From an uncultured Parabacteroides sp. (lineage in GTDB: Bacteria > Bacteroidota > Bacteroidia > Bacteroidales > Tannerellaceae): a stretch of 64,000 nucleotides of DNA. The notes under the pieces are model-generated. The model saw only the letters and a list, made by a program, of their open reading frames with translations, did no database searches and was not told the origin of the DNA. The stretch lies in the NCBI GenBank assembly GCA_949296075.1, contig CASFNG010000015.1, forward strand, positions 62,001 to 126,000, given 5' to 3'. The translations under genes were made by a program, and so were the position numbers. Positions 17,804-25,287 of the stretch are shown here, piece by piece. Within the stretch, counting starts at the first letter, position 1; each line of letters opens with the position of its first letter.

Positions 17804-19597
17804 ATGAAAAAGTTATTATATGCGCTTTGCATGGGCACGGCCGTGGCTTTCTCAAGCTGCGAGGATATGCTTGACACGACCAACTACACGGAGAAGACCA
17901 CGGCGACCTTCCCCGAGACTTACGAGGATGCCCAACAGATGCTGACGGCTGTCTACCAGAACATGAGCGCCGTATGCGCCACCCCGCAGGTATCGTTCCT
18001 GTACTACTCTCAACTCGCCAGCGACGACGCTTTGGGCGGAGGCGGAACGAACGACAAGCTGATGCAGGCGATGGACCTGATCTGTAACTATCAGGCGGAT
18101 ATGACCCGCCAGTTCTGGAAAGATCGCTATGCGGGGATCTTCCGGGCGAACAACCTGATCGAGACGTTGGACAACGCCACGGACTATCCTTCCGTGGAAG
18201 AGCGTAACCAGATCATGGGCGAGGCGCTCTTCATGCGTGCCTTCTTCTATTATGAGCTATGCTCGCAATACGGCACGGTGCCCTTGATCCTGTCGACAGT
18301 GGCCGAGGATCTCCCGCAAGCTACGGCGGCTGAGTTGTGGGGACAGATCTTGCTCGACCTCAAGACCGCTTGCGACATCATGCCCGCACGCCGGGCCGGA
18401 GGCGGGGATTTGTCGACCGGCCATGTAGACAAATACGTGGCGGAGGCGATGCTCGGCCGAGCCTGGTTATTCTACACCGGTATGTATTGCAACGGGGATG
18501 ACCTGGCGGCATTGACCAGCACGAACTACGCTCCACTCACGTCGGTCACCTTGCCTGACGGGAACGTCTTGACAAAAGAGCAAGTGATCGGGTATATAGA
18601 CGATTGCGTGAACAACTCCGGGTACTCGCTCGTGCCTGATTTCCGCAATCTATGGGCCTACACGAACCGCTGCACCGTGAACGACTTCAAGTACACCGCG
18701 GGGAAAGGTCTCAAATGGGTGGAGGACGACAACGCGATCAACCCGGAATCCATGTTCGCCATCAAGTTCAATAAGCTGGCGGATTGGAACACGACGATCG
18801 GATACGCAAACGGATATGCCTTGCACTTCGGCGTGCGCGGCGGACAAGATTTCGCCAATACCTTCCCCTTCGGGCAAGGCTGGGGAGCGGGGCCCGTCGC
18901 CCCGAACTTGGTAAACGACTGGAAAACGGCCGAACCAAACGATATGCGCCGCGACGCCACGGTCTACAACGTCAACAACCTCCCGAAATATACCCGGGGC
19001 GGCTGGGCGGACTTCGTGCAAGAGACCGACTACTTCGCGATGAAATGGGCCCCTATCTCCTGCAAGAATACGGATAAAGCCCAATTCCCCGACGCCGGCG
19101 ATTATCTGTCATGCTTCGAGAACTTGATGTATGGGGGAGATAACTGGACTCCCGGGGCGAACAACTTCCAGCTGAACAACATCCATGATCTCGTGCTGAT
19201 CCGGTTCGCGGATGTGCTGCTGATGCAATCCGAGCTCAAGGAAGACGCCACCGGCATGAACAGGGTCCGCGCACGTGCCGGATTGCCTGCCGTAGGATAT
19301 TCCTTACAAGCCTTGCAGAACGAGCGCCGATGGGAACTGGCTCTTGAGGGCGTCCGCTGGAATGACATCCGCCGTTGGCATATAGCCGCTGCCGCTTTGC
19401 AAAGACAGAACGGGGTACCCATCTACATCAGCGGCGTGGCGTCCACCAACAAGCCCCAGAATGGAGGATATGCGGCCAGGTATAACGCTACCGCCGGATT
19501 CTTGAAGATACCGGAAAGCCAGATCTCTCTCTCCAATATGCTACGGCAGAACGAGGGATGGGGCGCTGATGCCGAATATAACGCATGGGCTAATTAA
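17804..19597 (+). CDS. SusD-family surface glycan-binding lipoprotein
   Basis: Sits as a lid on the SusC barrel and binds the oligosaccharide. The 597 residues begin with a lipoprotein signal (Cys19 in FSSC), followed by an all-helical TPR-like SusD fold (RFWKDRYAGIFRANNLIE, EALFMRAFFYYELCSQYGTVPLI) and the typical C-terminus (ERRWELALEGVRWNDIRRW). Second gene of the operon. Confidence 0.95.
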   Translation: MKKLLYALCMGTAVAFSSCEDMLDTTNYTEKTTATFPETYEDAQQMLTAVYQNMSAVCATPQVSFLYYSQLASDDALGGGGTNDKLMQAMDLICNYQADMTRQFWKDRYAGIFRANNLIETLDNATDYPSVEERNQIMGEALFMRAFFYYELCSQYGTVPLILSTVAEDLPQATAAELWGQILLDLKTACDIMPARRAGGGDLSTGHVDKYVAEAMLGRAWLFYTGMYCNGDDLAALTSTNYAPLTSVTLPDGNVLTKEQVIGYIDDCVNNSGYSLVPDFRNLWAYTNRCTVNDFKYTAGKGLKWVEDDNAINPESMFAIKFNKLADWNTTIGYANGYALHFGVRGGQDFANTFPFGQGWGAGPVAPNLVNDWKTAEPNDMRRDATVYNVNNLPKYTRGGWADFVQETDYFAMKWAPISCKNTDKAQFPDAGDYLSCFENLMYGGDNWTPGANNFQLNNIHDLVLIRFADVLLMQSELKEDATGMNRVRARAGLPAVGYSLQALQNERRWELALEGVRWNDIRRWHIAAAALQRQNGVPIYISGVASTNKPQNGGYAARYNATAGFLKIPESQISLSNMLRQNEGWGADAEYNAWAN

Positions 19598-19623
19598 TAA
19601 CATTCTAATTTAGATTAACTGTC

Positions 19624-20460
19624 ATGATTAAGAAAACATATATAACGCTGGCATTGGCCGCGGGGATCTTGCTCTCCTGCGACCCCATGACCGAGGAAAG
19701 CCCCGCATTGAGGCCTAATTTAACGGAATCAGACTTGAGCTCCCGTGTGACACTGACACAGACCAACGCGGGACAGAACCTGTTTAGCTTCTCGACGAAC
19801 CCGGCTCTTACCGTACAGATCTCGGATCAAGACGGAAATATATTGGCCACGGGCACCGAAGGTTCCATCGTAGGCATCCCTCCCTTGACAAGCCTTACGG
19901 TACGCGCGATAAACCAAGACGCCTCCATCACCTCGTTCACCCAGGAGGTCACCATCAACGAATACGTGAATGTACCCGCCATCTATCGCCAATTATTCGG
20001 GCCCGACTACACCTCCCGCACCTGGGTATGGGATACCGAGGCCACGGATGGCGTATGGGGGAACGGAGCCTACATGAACAATACGGGACCGGGCTGGTGG
20101 ATCGTACAGGCCGCCGACCTGAACCAACAGGCCATCGATAAGGGATATACCGAAGATACGATCGAGAAAGGATGGATACGGTTCACGCTCGCCGGGAGAA
20201 CTGTTGAGACAAGCCGCGGGGAAACGGGAACGATCTCCTGGGACTTGTCTGCCGTCGTGAAAGAGGGCTGGGACATCGGTACCCTGTCTTTCTCAGGGAC
20301 CACACCTCTGTTGGGGATACAGCCTAACGCCGGGAACGCGAAAGAGTACACTTATCACATCCTCGTGACCGACGACAACCACCTGCGCCTATGCGCTCCC
20401 GAGGCCGGAGCCGGAGAAGGTGGAACCGCTTGGTTCTGGAACTTCAAGGCCAAGGAATAA
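19624..20460 (+). CDS. Surface lipoprotein in the SusE/F position
   Basis: A 278-residue lipoprotein (signal with Cys19 in LLSC) of unknown family, 26 bases after susD. The N-terminal half is a beta-rich region (about 30-125); the C-terminal half has W-rich segments (SRTWVWDTEATDGVWGNGAYM, GPGWWIV, GTAWFWNFKAKE) that resemble carbohydrate-binding beta-sandwich folds. By position it is probably an accessory glycan-binding protein; no catalytic motif is visible. The operon ends here, followed by a dyad and a strong terminator. Confidence 0.72.
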   Translation: MIKKTYITLALAAGILLSCDPMTEESPALRPNLTESDLSSRVTLTQTNAGQNLFSFSTNPALTVQISDQDGNILATGTEGSIVGIPPLTSLTVRAINQDASITSFTQEVTINEYVNVPAIYRQLFGPDYTSRTWVWDTEATDGVWGNGAYMNNTGPGWWIVQAADLNQQAIDKGYTEDTIEKGWIRFTLAGRTVETSRGETGTISWDLSAVVKEGWDIGTLSFSGTTPLLGIQPNAGNAKEYTYHILVTDDNHLRLCAPEAGAGEGGTAWFWNFKAKE

Positions 20461-20520
20461 CCTCCCCGGCCATCTCAGGCAAGGGATACCGGCGATCCAC
20501 ACTACCACGGCTTGGGAGCG

Positions 20521-20575
20521 TGGCTACCAACTGACGAAAGTCTGGCTACCACCGCCCGGGAATGACATTCCCGGG
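20521..20575 (+). repeat. Direct repeat and 21-bp perfect dyad in the operon 3' region
   Basis: TGGCTACCA occurs at 20521-20529 and 20543-20551 (22-base period). Next is a dyad with 10-bp arms, CCCGGGAATG-A-CATTCCCGGG (20555-20575). It lies between the last stop codon and the terminator, so it would be in the 3' untranslated RNA. Confidence 0.6.
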
Positions 20576-20590
20576 GCAGGAGATGAAAAA

Positions 20591-20624
20591 AGCGGGCGTA
20601 TCAAAGTCTTTTGATACGCCCGCT
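20591..20624 (+). terminator. Strong bidirectional terminator of the susCD operon
   Basis: Perfect 15-bp stem AGCGGGCGTATCAAA with a GTCT loop (arms 20591-20605 and 20610-20624), preceded by AAAAA and followed by TT. It also serves the converging glycosylase-like gene. Confidence 0.9.
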
Positions 20625-20648
20625 TTCTATATTATACAACCCCAATGG

Positions 20649-21227
20649 TTATCGCGACATCCCTAACGCCTCGAACATGGCCCGGTAAACGGCCGCTTTC
20701 TCCGCCAGCGGCTTCGGATAGGCTCTTGAGGAGGATGGCATACGGTACAGACGGAGGCTTCTGCCCAAATATAGGAATTCCGTAAATCCTCCCACGGGCG
20801 GTTCCTCCACTCCCGGCAAGACAGACAGCAACGTATCCATCGCCTTTTGGCCAGTCACCACGATCGCTTTACAATTCGGTATCTCCATCAGTACCTTATC
20901 CAGCTCAATGGGCTTGACAACCTCCAGGAACTTGTCCGACGCATTCTCCCTCAAGCGGATCACCTCTTGGGCGGTATCCCCTATACCGATCCCCTTCTCC
21001 CGACAGAAAGCCTTCGCCTTCTCCTCGCTAAACGCCCGTTTATCCAGCAAGAAGTAGTCCTTGTCTCCATAAAAGATAGAGCCAAGGATACGCCACATAT
21101 CATTTTGGATATTCGGATAGTAGAAGTTCATGGACCAACGGCGCTTCGGAGGCGGGAAACTTCCCAGCATCAACAACCGGGTCCCTTCCGGCAAGAAAAA
21201 GCCGAGCGGGTGCGTCTCGGTCGTCAT
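20649..21227 (-). CDS. Uracil-DNA-glycosylase-superfamily protein
   Basis: 192 residues resembling the MUG/HDG branch of the uracil-DNA glycosylase superfamily: motif 1 LMLGSFPPPKRRWSMNFYYPN (about 19-39) and motif 2 region near the C-terminus (YRMPSSSRAYP, about 157-167) in place of the usual HPSP/NPS. Superfamily members remove damaged bases such as uracil or hypoxanthine. Its ATG overlaps the upstream gene's stop by four bases (ATGA), so the two are translated together. Exact base specificity cannot be read from the sequence. Confidence 0.7.
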   Translation of the reverse strand: MTTETHPLGFFLPEGTRLLMLGSFPPPKRRWSMNFYYPNIQNDMWRILGSIFYGDKDYFLLDKRAFSEEKAKAFCREKGIGIGDTAQEVIRLRENASDKFLEVVKPIELDKVLMEIPNCKAIVVTGQKAMDTLLSVLPGVEEPPVGGFTEFLYLGRSLRLYRMPSSSRAYPKPLAEKAAVYRAMFEALGMSR

Positions 21228-21865
21228 GCCTTCTTGCCGCGCTTGAGTTCCTTCTTCTGGTCTTCCCGGGCGAGCAGTACCACATTATAGACAAAGTCGG
21301 TGATCCACTGCTCCGAGTAGCCCAATTTCTCGGCATACTTACGCACGCTCCAAGCGGCTTTCTGCACGCTAATATCTTTCCATTCCGACTTAGTCAAGAT
21401 CTCATGCACCGTCTTGGAAGTCATATTGTACAGCAATTTCTTCACCAAGATAGAGAATCGGAATTTCCACTCCATCAAGTTCCCTATCAAGTTGAATAAA
21501 TCATTGCAAAAGCCCTGGAACATGAAGAAATATGCCTTTATATCATTCTGGTTCCGACAGTTCTTCTTCACCGAGCCATCGATCTCCTTAAAAAAGGTCT
21601 CACTCAATCCATAATCGTCCATCAGGACCTTGCGGACGCGCGACTTCTCGGCGACACCCAACTTGTTGTTTTGGGTAGGGATCTTCAGCATCCGCTTAAA
21701 CAGGGCGAGATCGGCCAGGATATTCAGGTTCGTGATACCTAAGTTCACCGCCATGACCGCCTGGTAATATACACGGATCAGCGAGACAAACTCCTCCACG
21801 GAACCTTGCGTAGTCTCCTCCTTCTCCGGCGTGTTTTTCTTGAATAATTTAGAAATAAAACTCAT
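21224..21865 (-). CDS. Conserved-looking protein of unknown function
   Basis: 213 residues, basic C-terminus (KKELKRGKKA), mostly helical by composition, no signal peptide, no membrane segment and no motif I recognise. It is the first gene of a two-gene unit and overlaps the glycosylase-like gene by four bases, which suggests a shared job, possibly nucleic acid related, but that is inference only. Confidence 0.65.
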   Translation of the reverse strand: MSFISKLFKKNTPEKEETTQGSVEEFVSLIRVYYQAVMAVNLGITNLNILADLALFKRMLKIPTQNNKLGVAEKSRVRKVLMDDYGLSETFFKEIDGSVKKNCRNQNDIKAYFFMFQGFCNDLFNLIGNLMEWKFRFSILVKKLLYNMTSKTVHEILTKSEWKDISVQKAAWSVRKYAEKLGYSEQWITDFVYNVVLLAREDQKKELKRGKKA

Positions 21866-21894
21866 CGTACAACATTATAAGAATTTCAGACTCG

Positions 21895-21926
21895 CGAATA
21901 TACGAAAACTTGCCACACGCCGCAAC
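21895..21926 (-). promoter_or_regulatory. Probable promoter of the unknown gene / glycosylase pair
   Basis: Minus strand GTTG (21923-21926), 20 bases, TATATTCG (21895-21902): one mismatch in each element, correct spacing, 29 bases before the ATG. Confidence 0.45.
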
Positions 21927-21929
21927 GCT

Positions 21930-22760
21930 TTATTGATTAAGCCTCCACTCCCGATGATACGAGTCGATCGCCTCCCTTACGGAGCCATGCAGCGACAGGA
22001 GCTCCCTCGCCGGCTCATACGCCAGGCCCAACTCCTCCATAATCATACGCACTCCCCGATCCACCAGTTTTTGGTTGGTCAACTGCATATTCACCATCCG
22101 GTTTCCCTTCACACGTCCCAGCCGGATCATCGTGGAAGTGGAGATCATGTTCAGTACCATCTTCTGCGCCGTGCCGCTCTTCATCCGCGTACTCCCGGTC
22201 ACGAACTCGGGGCCAACCACCGGCTCGATAGCGATCTCCGCCTCCTGCGCCACGGGCGAATCCGGATTGCATGAGATCGAGGCGGTCAATACGCCCATCG
22301 AGCGAGCCTTCCGGAGCGCCCCGATCACATAAGGCGTCGTACCCGAGGCAGCGATCCCCACCAGCGTATCAATCGGCTGGATATGATATTTGGAAAGTTC
22401 CTCCCAAGCCTTTTCCGGATCATCCTCGGCGGCCTCCACGGGGTGGCGCAACGCCCGGTCGCCACCGGCGATCAAGCCGATCACCAACGTATCCGGCATA
22501 CCATAGGTCGGTGGGATCTCGGAGGCATCCAGCACACCTAACCGCCCGCTCGTCCCCGCCCCGATATAGAACAATCGCCCCCCTTGGCGCATCCGCTCCA
22601 CGAGAAGGGTCACCAGTCGCTCGATCTTAGGGATCTCCGCCCCCACAGCGGCCGCCACTTTCCGGTCTTCCTGATTGATTCCCTCCAGCAATTCGCGAAC
22701 CGACATACGATCCAAGTCGCTATATAATGATTCCTGTTCTGTTATCTTCTGAAAACTCAT
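21930..22760 (-). CDS. murQ: N-acetylmuramic acid 6-phosphate etherase
   Basis: Cleaves the lactyl ether of MurNAc-6-phosphate to give GlcNAc-6-phosphate and D-lactate, in cell-wall recycling. The 276 residues form one SIS domain with FYIGAGTSGRLGVLDASEIPPTYG (about 81-104) and AEDDPEKAWEEL. It starts three bases after the kinase stop, which would supply its phosphorylated substrate. Confidence 0.95.
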   Translation of the reverse strand: MSFQKITEQESLYSDLDRMSVRELLEGINQEDRKVAAAVGAEIPKIERLVTLLVERMRQGGRLFYIGAGTSGRLGVLDASEIPPTYGMPDTLVIGLIAGGDRALRHPVEAAEDDPEKAWEELSKYHIQPIDTLVGIAASGTTPYVIGALRKARSMGVLTASISCNPDSPVAQEAEIAIEPVVGPEFVTGSTRMKSGTAQKMVLNMISTSTMIRLGRVKGNRMVNMQLTNQKLVDRGVRMIMEELGLAYEPARELLSLHGSVREAIDSYHREWRLNQ

Positions 22761-22763
22761 GAC

Positions 22764-23618
22764 TCACGCTTCCTGATTACCCACTTTGAAATGATACTCT
22801 ACCAGCCCTTCCATCGGCGCCTGCCGGATCAATCCGAGCTCTACACCGACAGAAGCGGCGGCTTCTCTCAAGACTTCTTGGAAATGAAAGGCAACCGAGC
22901 CAACGAAATGCGCCGGATACCTCCCATATTCCTTATATACCAAGATATTCCGCACGAAGAAGCTCCGGAAACTGTCATATACCAACCGATGGATAGCGGG
23001 TTCCGCGAGGTGCTCTCGCAAGAAAGGGGAGAAGGAGGCCAGATACCGATTGGGGAACGGACGCTTATAGACCCGCTCCAGCAACAGGGCCGGCGTAAGC
23101 CCGTAACGCTCCATGAACTCCCGTGCCAAAGGCTCCGGCAACTGCCGTTTTAGGCAATCGCCAACCAACATCTTTCCGAGCGTCGCCCCGCTTCCCTCGT
23201 CCCCAAGGATAAAACCCAAGGGAGATACCTGATCCGTGATCCTCTGTCCGTCATAGACACAAGAGTTCGACCCAGTACCGAGGATACAGGCGATGCCTGG
23301 CCGGTCGCCACACAAGGAGCGAGCCGCCCCTACCAAATCGCTATACACATTGATCGGCACGGGGAAATATGAGGCAAGCGCCTCTTCCACGATCCGGTTC
23401 TTCTCGGGCGAGGCACATCCCGCTCCATAAAAACAGATGGCCTCGACAGGCATCCCCTCCAAGGCCGGGCGAAGCGATTCACGGATCTCCCGGCTGATCT
23501 CTTCCGGAGTCTGGAAATAAGGGTTCGTCCCGGCGGTCAGCAAACGCCTCACCGCCGCGCCCTGATCCGCCAGACACCACTCCGTCTTCGTGGAACCACT
23601 ATCCGCGATCAGTATCAT
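22764..23618 (-). CDS. BadF/MurK-type amino-sugar kinase (MurNAc/GlcNAc)
   Basis: 284 residues of the ASKHA kinase fold: phosphate-1 motif ILIADSGSTKTEW at the N-terminus, ILGTGSNSCVYDG (about 112-124), GDEGSGATLGK (about 140). Related enzymes phosphorylate GlcNAc and MurNAc; with murQ immediately downstream, MurNAc kinase activity is the best inference. The start is set at 23618, whose ATG overlaps the nhaD stop as ATGA; a start three codons earlier would overlap by 13 bases. Confidence 0.85.
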   Translation of the reverse strand: MILIADSGSTKTEWCLADQGAAVRRLLTAGTNPYFQTPEEISREIRESLRPALEGMPVEAICFYGAGCASPEKNRIVEEALASYFPVPINVYSDLVGAARSLCGDRPGIACILGTGSNSCVYDGQRITDQVSPLGFILGDEGSGATLGKMLVGDCLKRQLPEPLAREFMERYGLTPALLLERVYKRPFPNRYLASFSPFLREHLAEPAIHRLVYDSFRSFFVRNILVYKEYGRYPAHFVGSVAFHFQEVLREAAASVGVELGLIRQAPMEGLVEYHFKVGNQEA

Positions 23619-25045
23619 AACAGCCAATTTTGAAGGATATACACACCCGCTCCCGACAAATATCCGGCCAAGGCCAACAAGGATATACGCTTAAGGTACC
23701 AAATGAAATTGATCCGCTCCAGCCCCATGACCACGACCCCCGCGGCGGAACCGATAATCAACATACTGCCTCCCACACCGGCGCAATAGGCAAGGAACTG
23801 CCAGAACACGCCATCCTGCATGAAGTTGGCCAAGTACGCCGGATCAGCCGCAGCCGCCACCATCGCCTCGGTAGGCACGGGATACATCCCGATAGCTCCC
23901 GCTACAAGGGGCACGTTATCCACGATCGACGACAACGCGCCAATCACGATATTCACCACATAGACATTCCCTACCGAATGATCCAGCCATAAGGCGAAAT
24001 CGGCCAGCAAACCGCTATATCGCAAGGCATCTACCGCCAACAAGATCCCGAGGAAGAACAACAGCGTCGTCCCATCGATCCGATGGACCACCTTCGAGAC
24101 GCGCAACTTCACCTCCTCCGGGATCGGAAGGCGCGCGTACATAAGCTCGGTATAGACCCATAGGAAGGAGACTCCCATCAGGATCCCCATAAAGGGAGGC
24201 AGATGGGTAACCGTCTTGAACACGGGAACGAACAAAAGGCAAAGGATGCCGATCACGAGGATCGAGAAGCGGCTCCTCGTACTCAGGTTCCGTTGCAACA
24301 GGCTCGCGCCCTCCTCCATCTCGCCCGAAGGGGCAGGAGGCGTCACCTCCCCATGCAGAAGACGCATGGCGAGCAGCAACGGCACCAACGCCGACACCAA
24401 ACTGGGCAGGAACAGATGAGGGATAGTAGCCGACGTGGAGATATTACCTTTCACCCATAGCATGATCGTCGTCACGTCGCCGATAGGAGACCAAGCCCCA
24501 CCGCTATTGGCGGCGATCACGATAAGGCTGCCGAATACCCAGCGTTCCTTGTTGTCGCCGATCAACTTACGGATCAGCATGACCATGACGATCGAGGTCG
24601 TCAGGTTATCCAATACGGCGGAAAGGAAGAAGGTGATCGTGACGATCATGGCCAAGAGCTTCCGCTTGTCGCGCGTCTTGATATAATTCGTGATGAAAAG
24701 GAATCCGCCGTGCGTGTCGATCAGCTCCACGGTAATCATCGCGCCCACCAAGAAAACGAGTGTCTCCCCTACCTCCCCGATACTGTCGAGTACCTGCCGC
24801 TCCACCACGAAGCGTGTACACTGCTCTTTCAAGGACAGATCCCCCAACTCGGGGAATGCATGGAGGAAGGCGGCGAATTCTTCCGCGGAGACCTGAGGGA
24901 TAAAGAGGGGCGACGCGGAAGCGTACATAACCCACAAAACCGTACCGATAAGCAAGGCGGTCCCGGCCTTGTTTATCTTCAAAGGATGTTCTAACGCGAT
25001 CATCAAATAACCGGCCAGAAACACGATCACCATCGCTGTTAACAT
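23615..25045 (-). CDS. nhaD: NhaD-type Na+/H+ antiporter
   Basis: Inner-membrane sodium/proton antiporter of the ion-transporter superfamily. The 476 residues have about 12 hydrophobic segments and typical stretches such as TLVFLVGAMITVELIDTHGG, FFLSAVLDNLTTSIVMVML and IVIAANSGGAWSPIGDVTT. It is the first gene of an operon with an amino-sugar kinase and murQ and is joined to the kinase by a four-base overlap. Confidence 0.92.
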   Translation of the reverse strand: MLTAMVIVFLAGYLMIALEHPLKINKAGTALLIGTVLWVMYASASPLFIPQVSAEEFAAFLHAFPELGDLSLKEQCTRFVVERQVLDSIGEVGETLVFLVGAMITVELIDTHGGFLFITNYIKTRDKRKLLAMIVTITFFLSAVLDNLTTSIVMVMLIRKLIGDNKERWVFGSLIVIAANSGGAWSPIGDVTTIMLWVKGNISTSATIPHLFLPSLVSALVPLLLAMRLLHGEVTPPAPSGEMEEGASLLQRNLSTRSRFSILVIGILCLLFVPVFKTVTHLPPFMGILMGVSFLWVYTELMYARLPIPEEVKLRVSKVVHRIDGTTLLFFLGILLAVDALRYSGLLADFALWLDHSVGNVYVVNIVIGALSSIVDNVPLVAGAIGMYPVPTEAMVAAAADPAYLANFMQDGVFWQFLAYCAGVGGSMLIIGSAAGVVVMGLERINFIWYLKRISLLALAGYLSGAGVYILQNWLL

Positions 25046-25087
25046 AGCTTAATAACTTACTGATTCGAATTGGTTCATAAAACAGGA

Positions 25088-25118
25088 CAAATGTAAAAAA
25101 TAATTTATAAGATTGAAA
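25088..25118 (-). promoter_or_regulatory. Promoter of the nhaD-kinase-murQ operon
   Basis: Minus strand TTTC (25115-25118), 19 bases, TACATTTG (25088-25095). Exact -7, one mismatch in -33; 43 bases before the nhaD ATG. Confidence 0.55.
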
Positions 25119-25287
25119 AAAATCCTCATATAACCACCCTGTAAAAAGAGATTCCCGTTTCCTGAAAAAAGGATCATCATCCTTGATTTTCAAAACACGG
25201 GGATCTTTCAAAGAAAACATCACATACATTCCGGAAAAACTCCGGCGGATTTTTCTATATTCGCAGCCGAAACAGGAAAAACGATCT

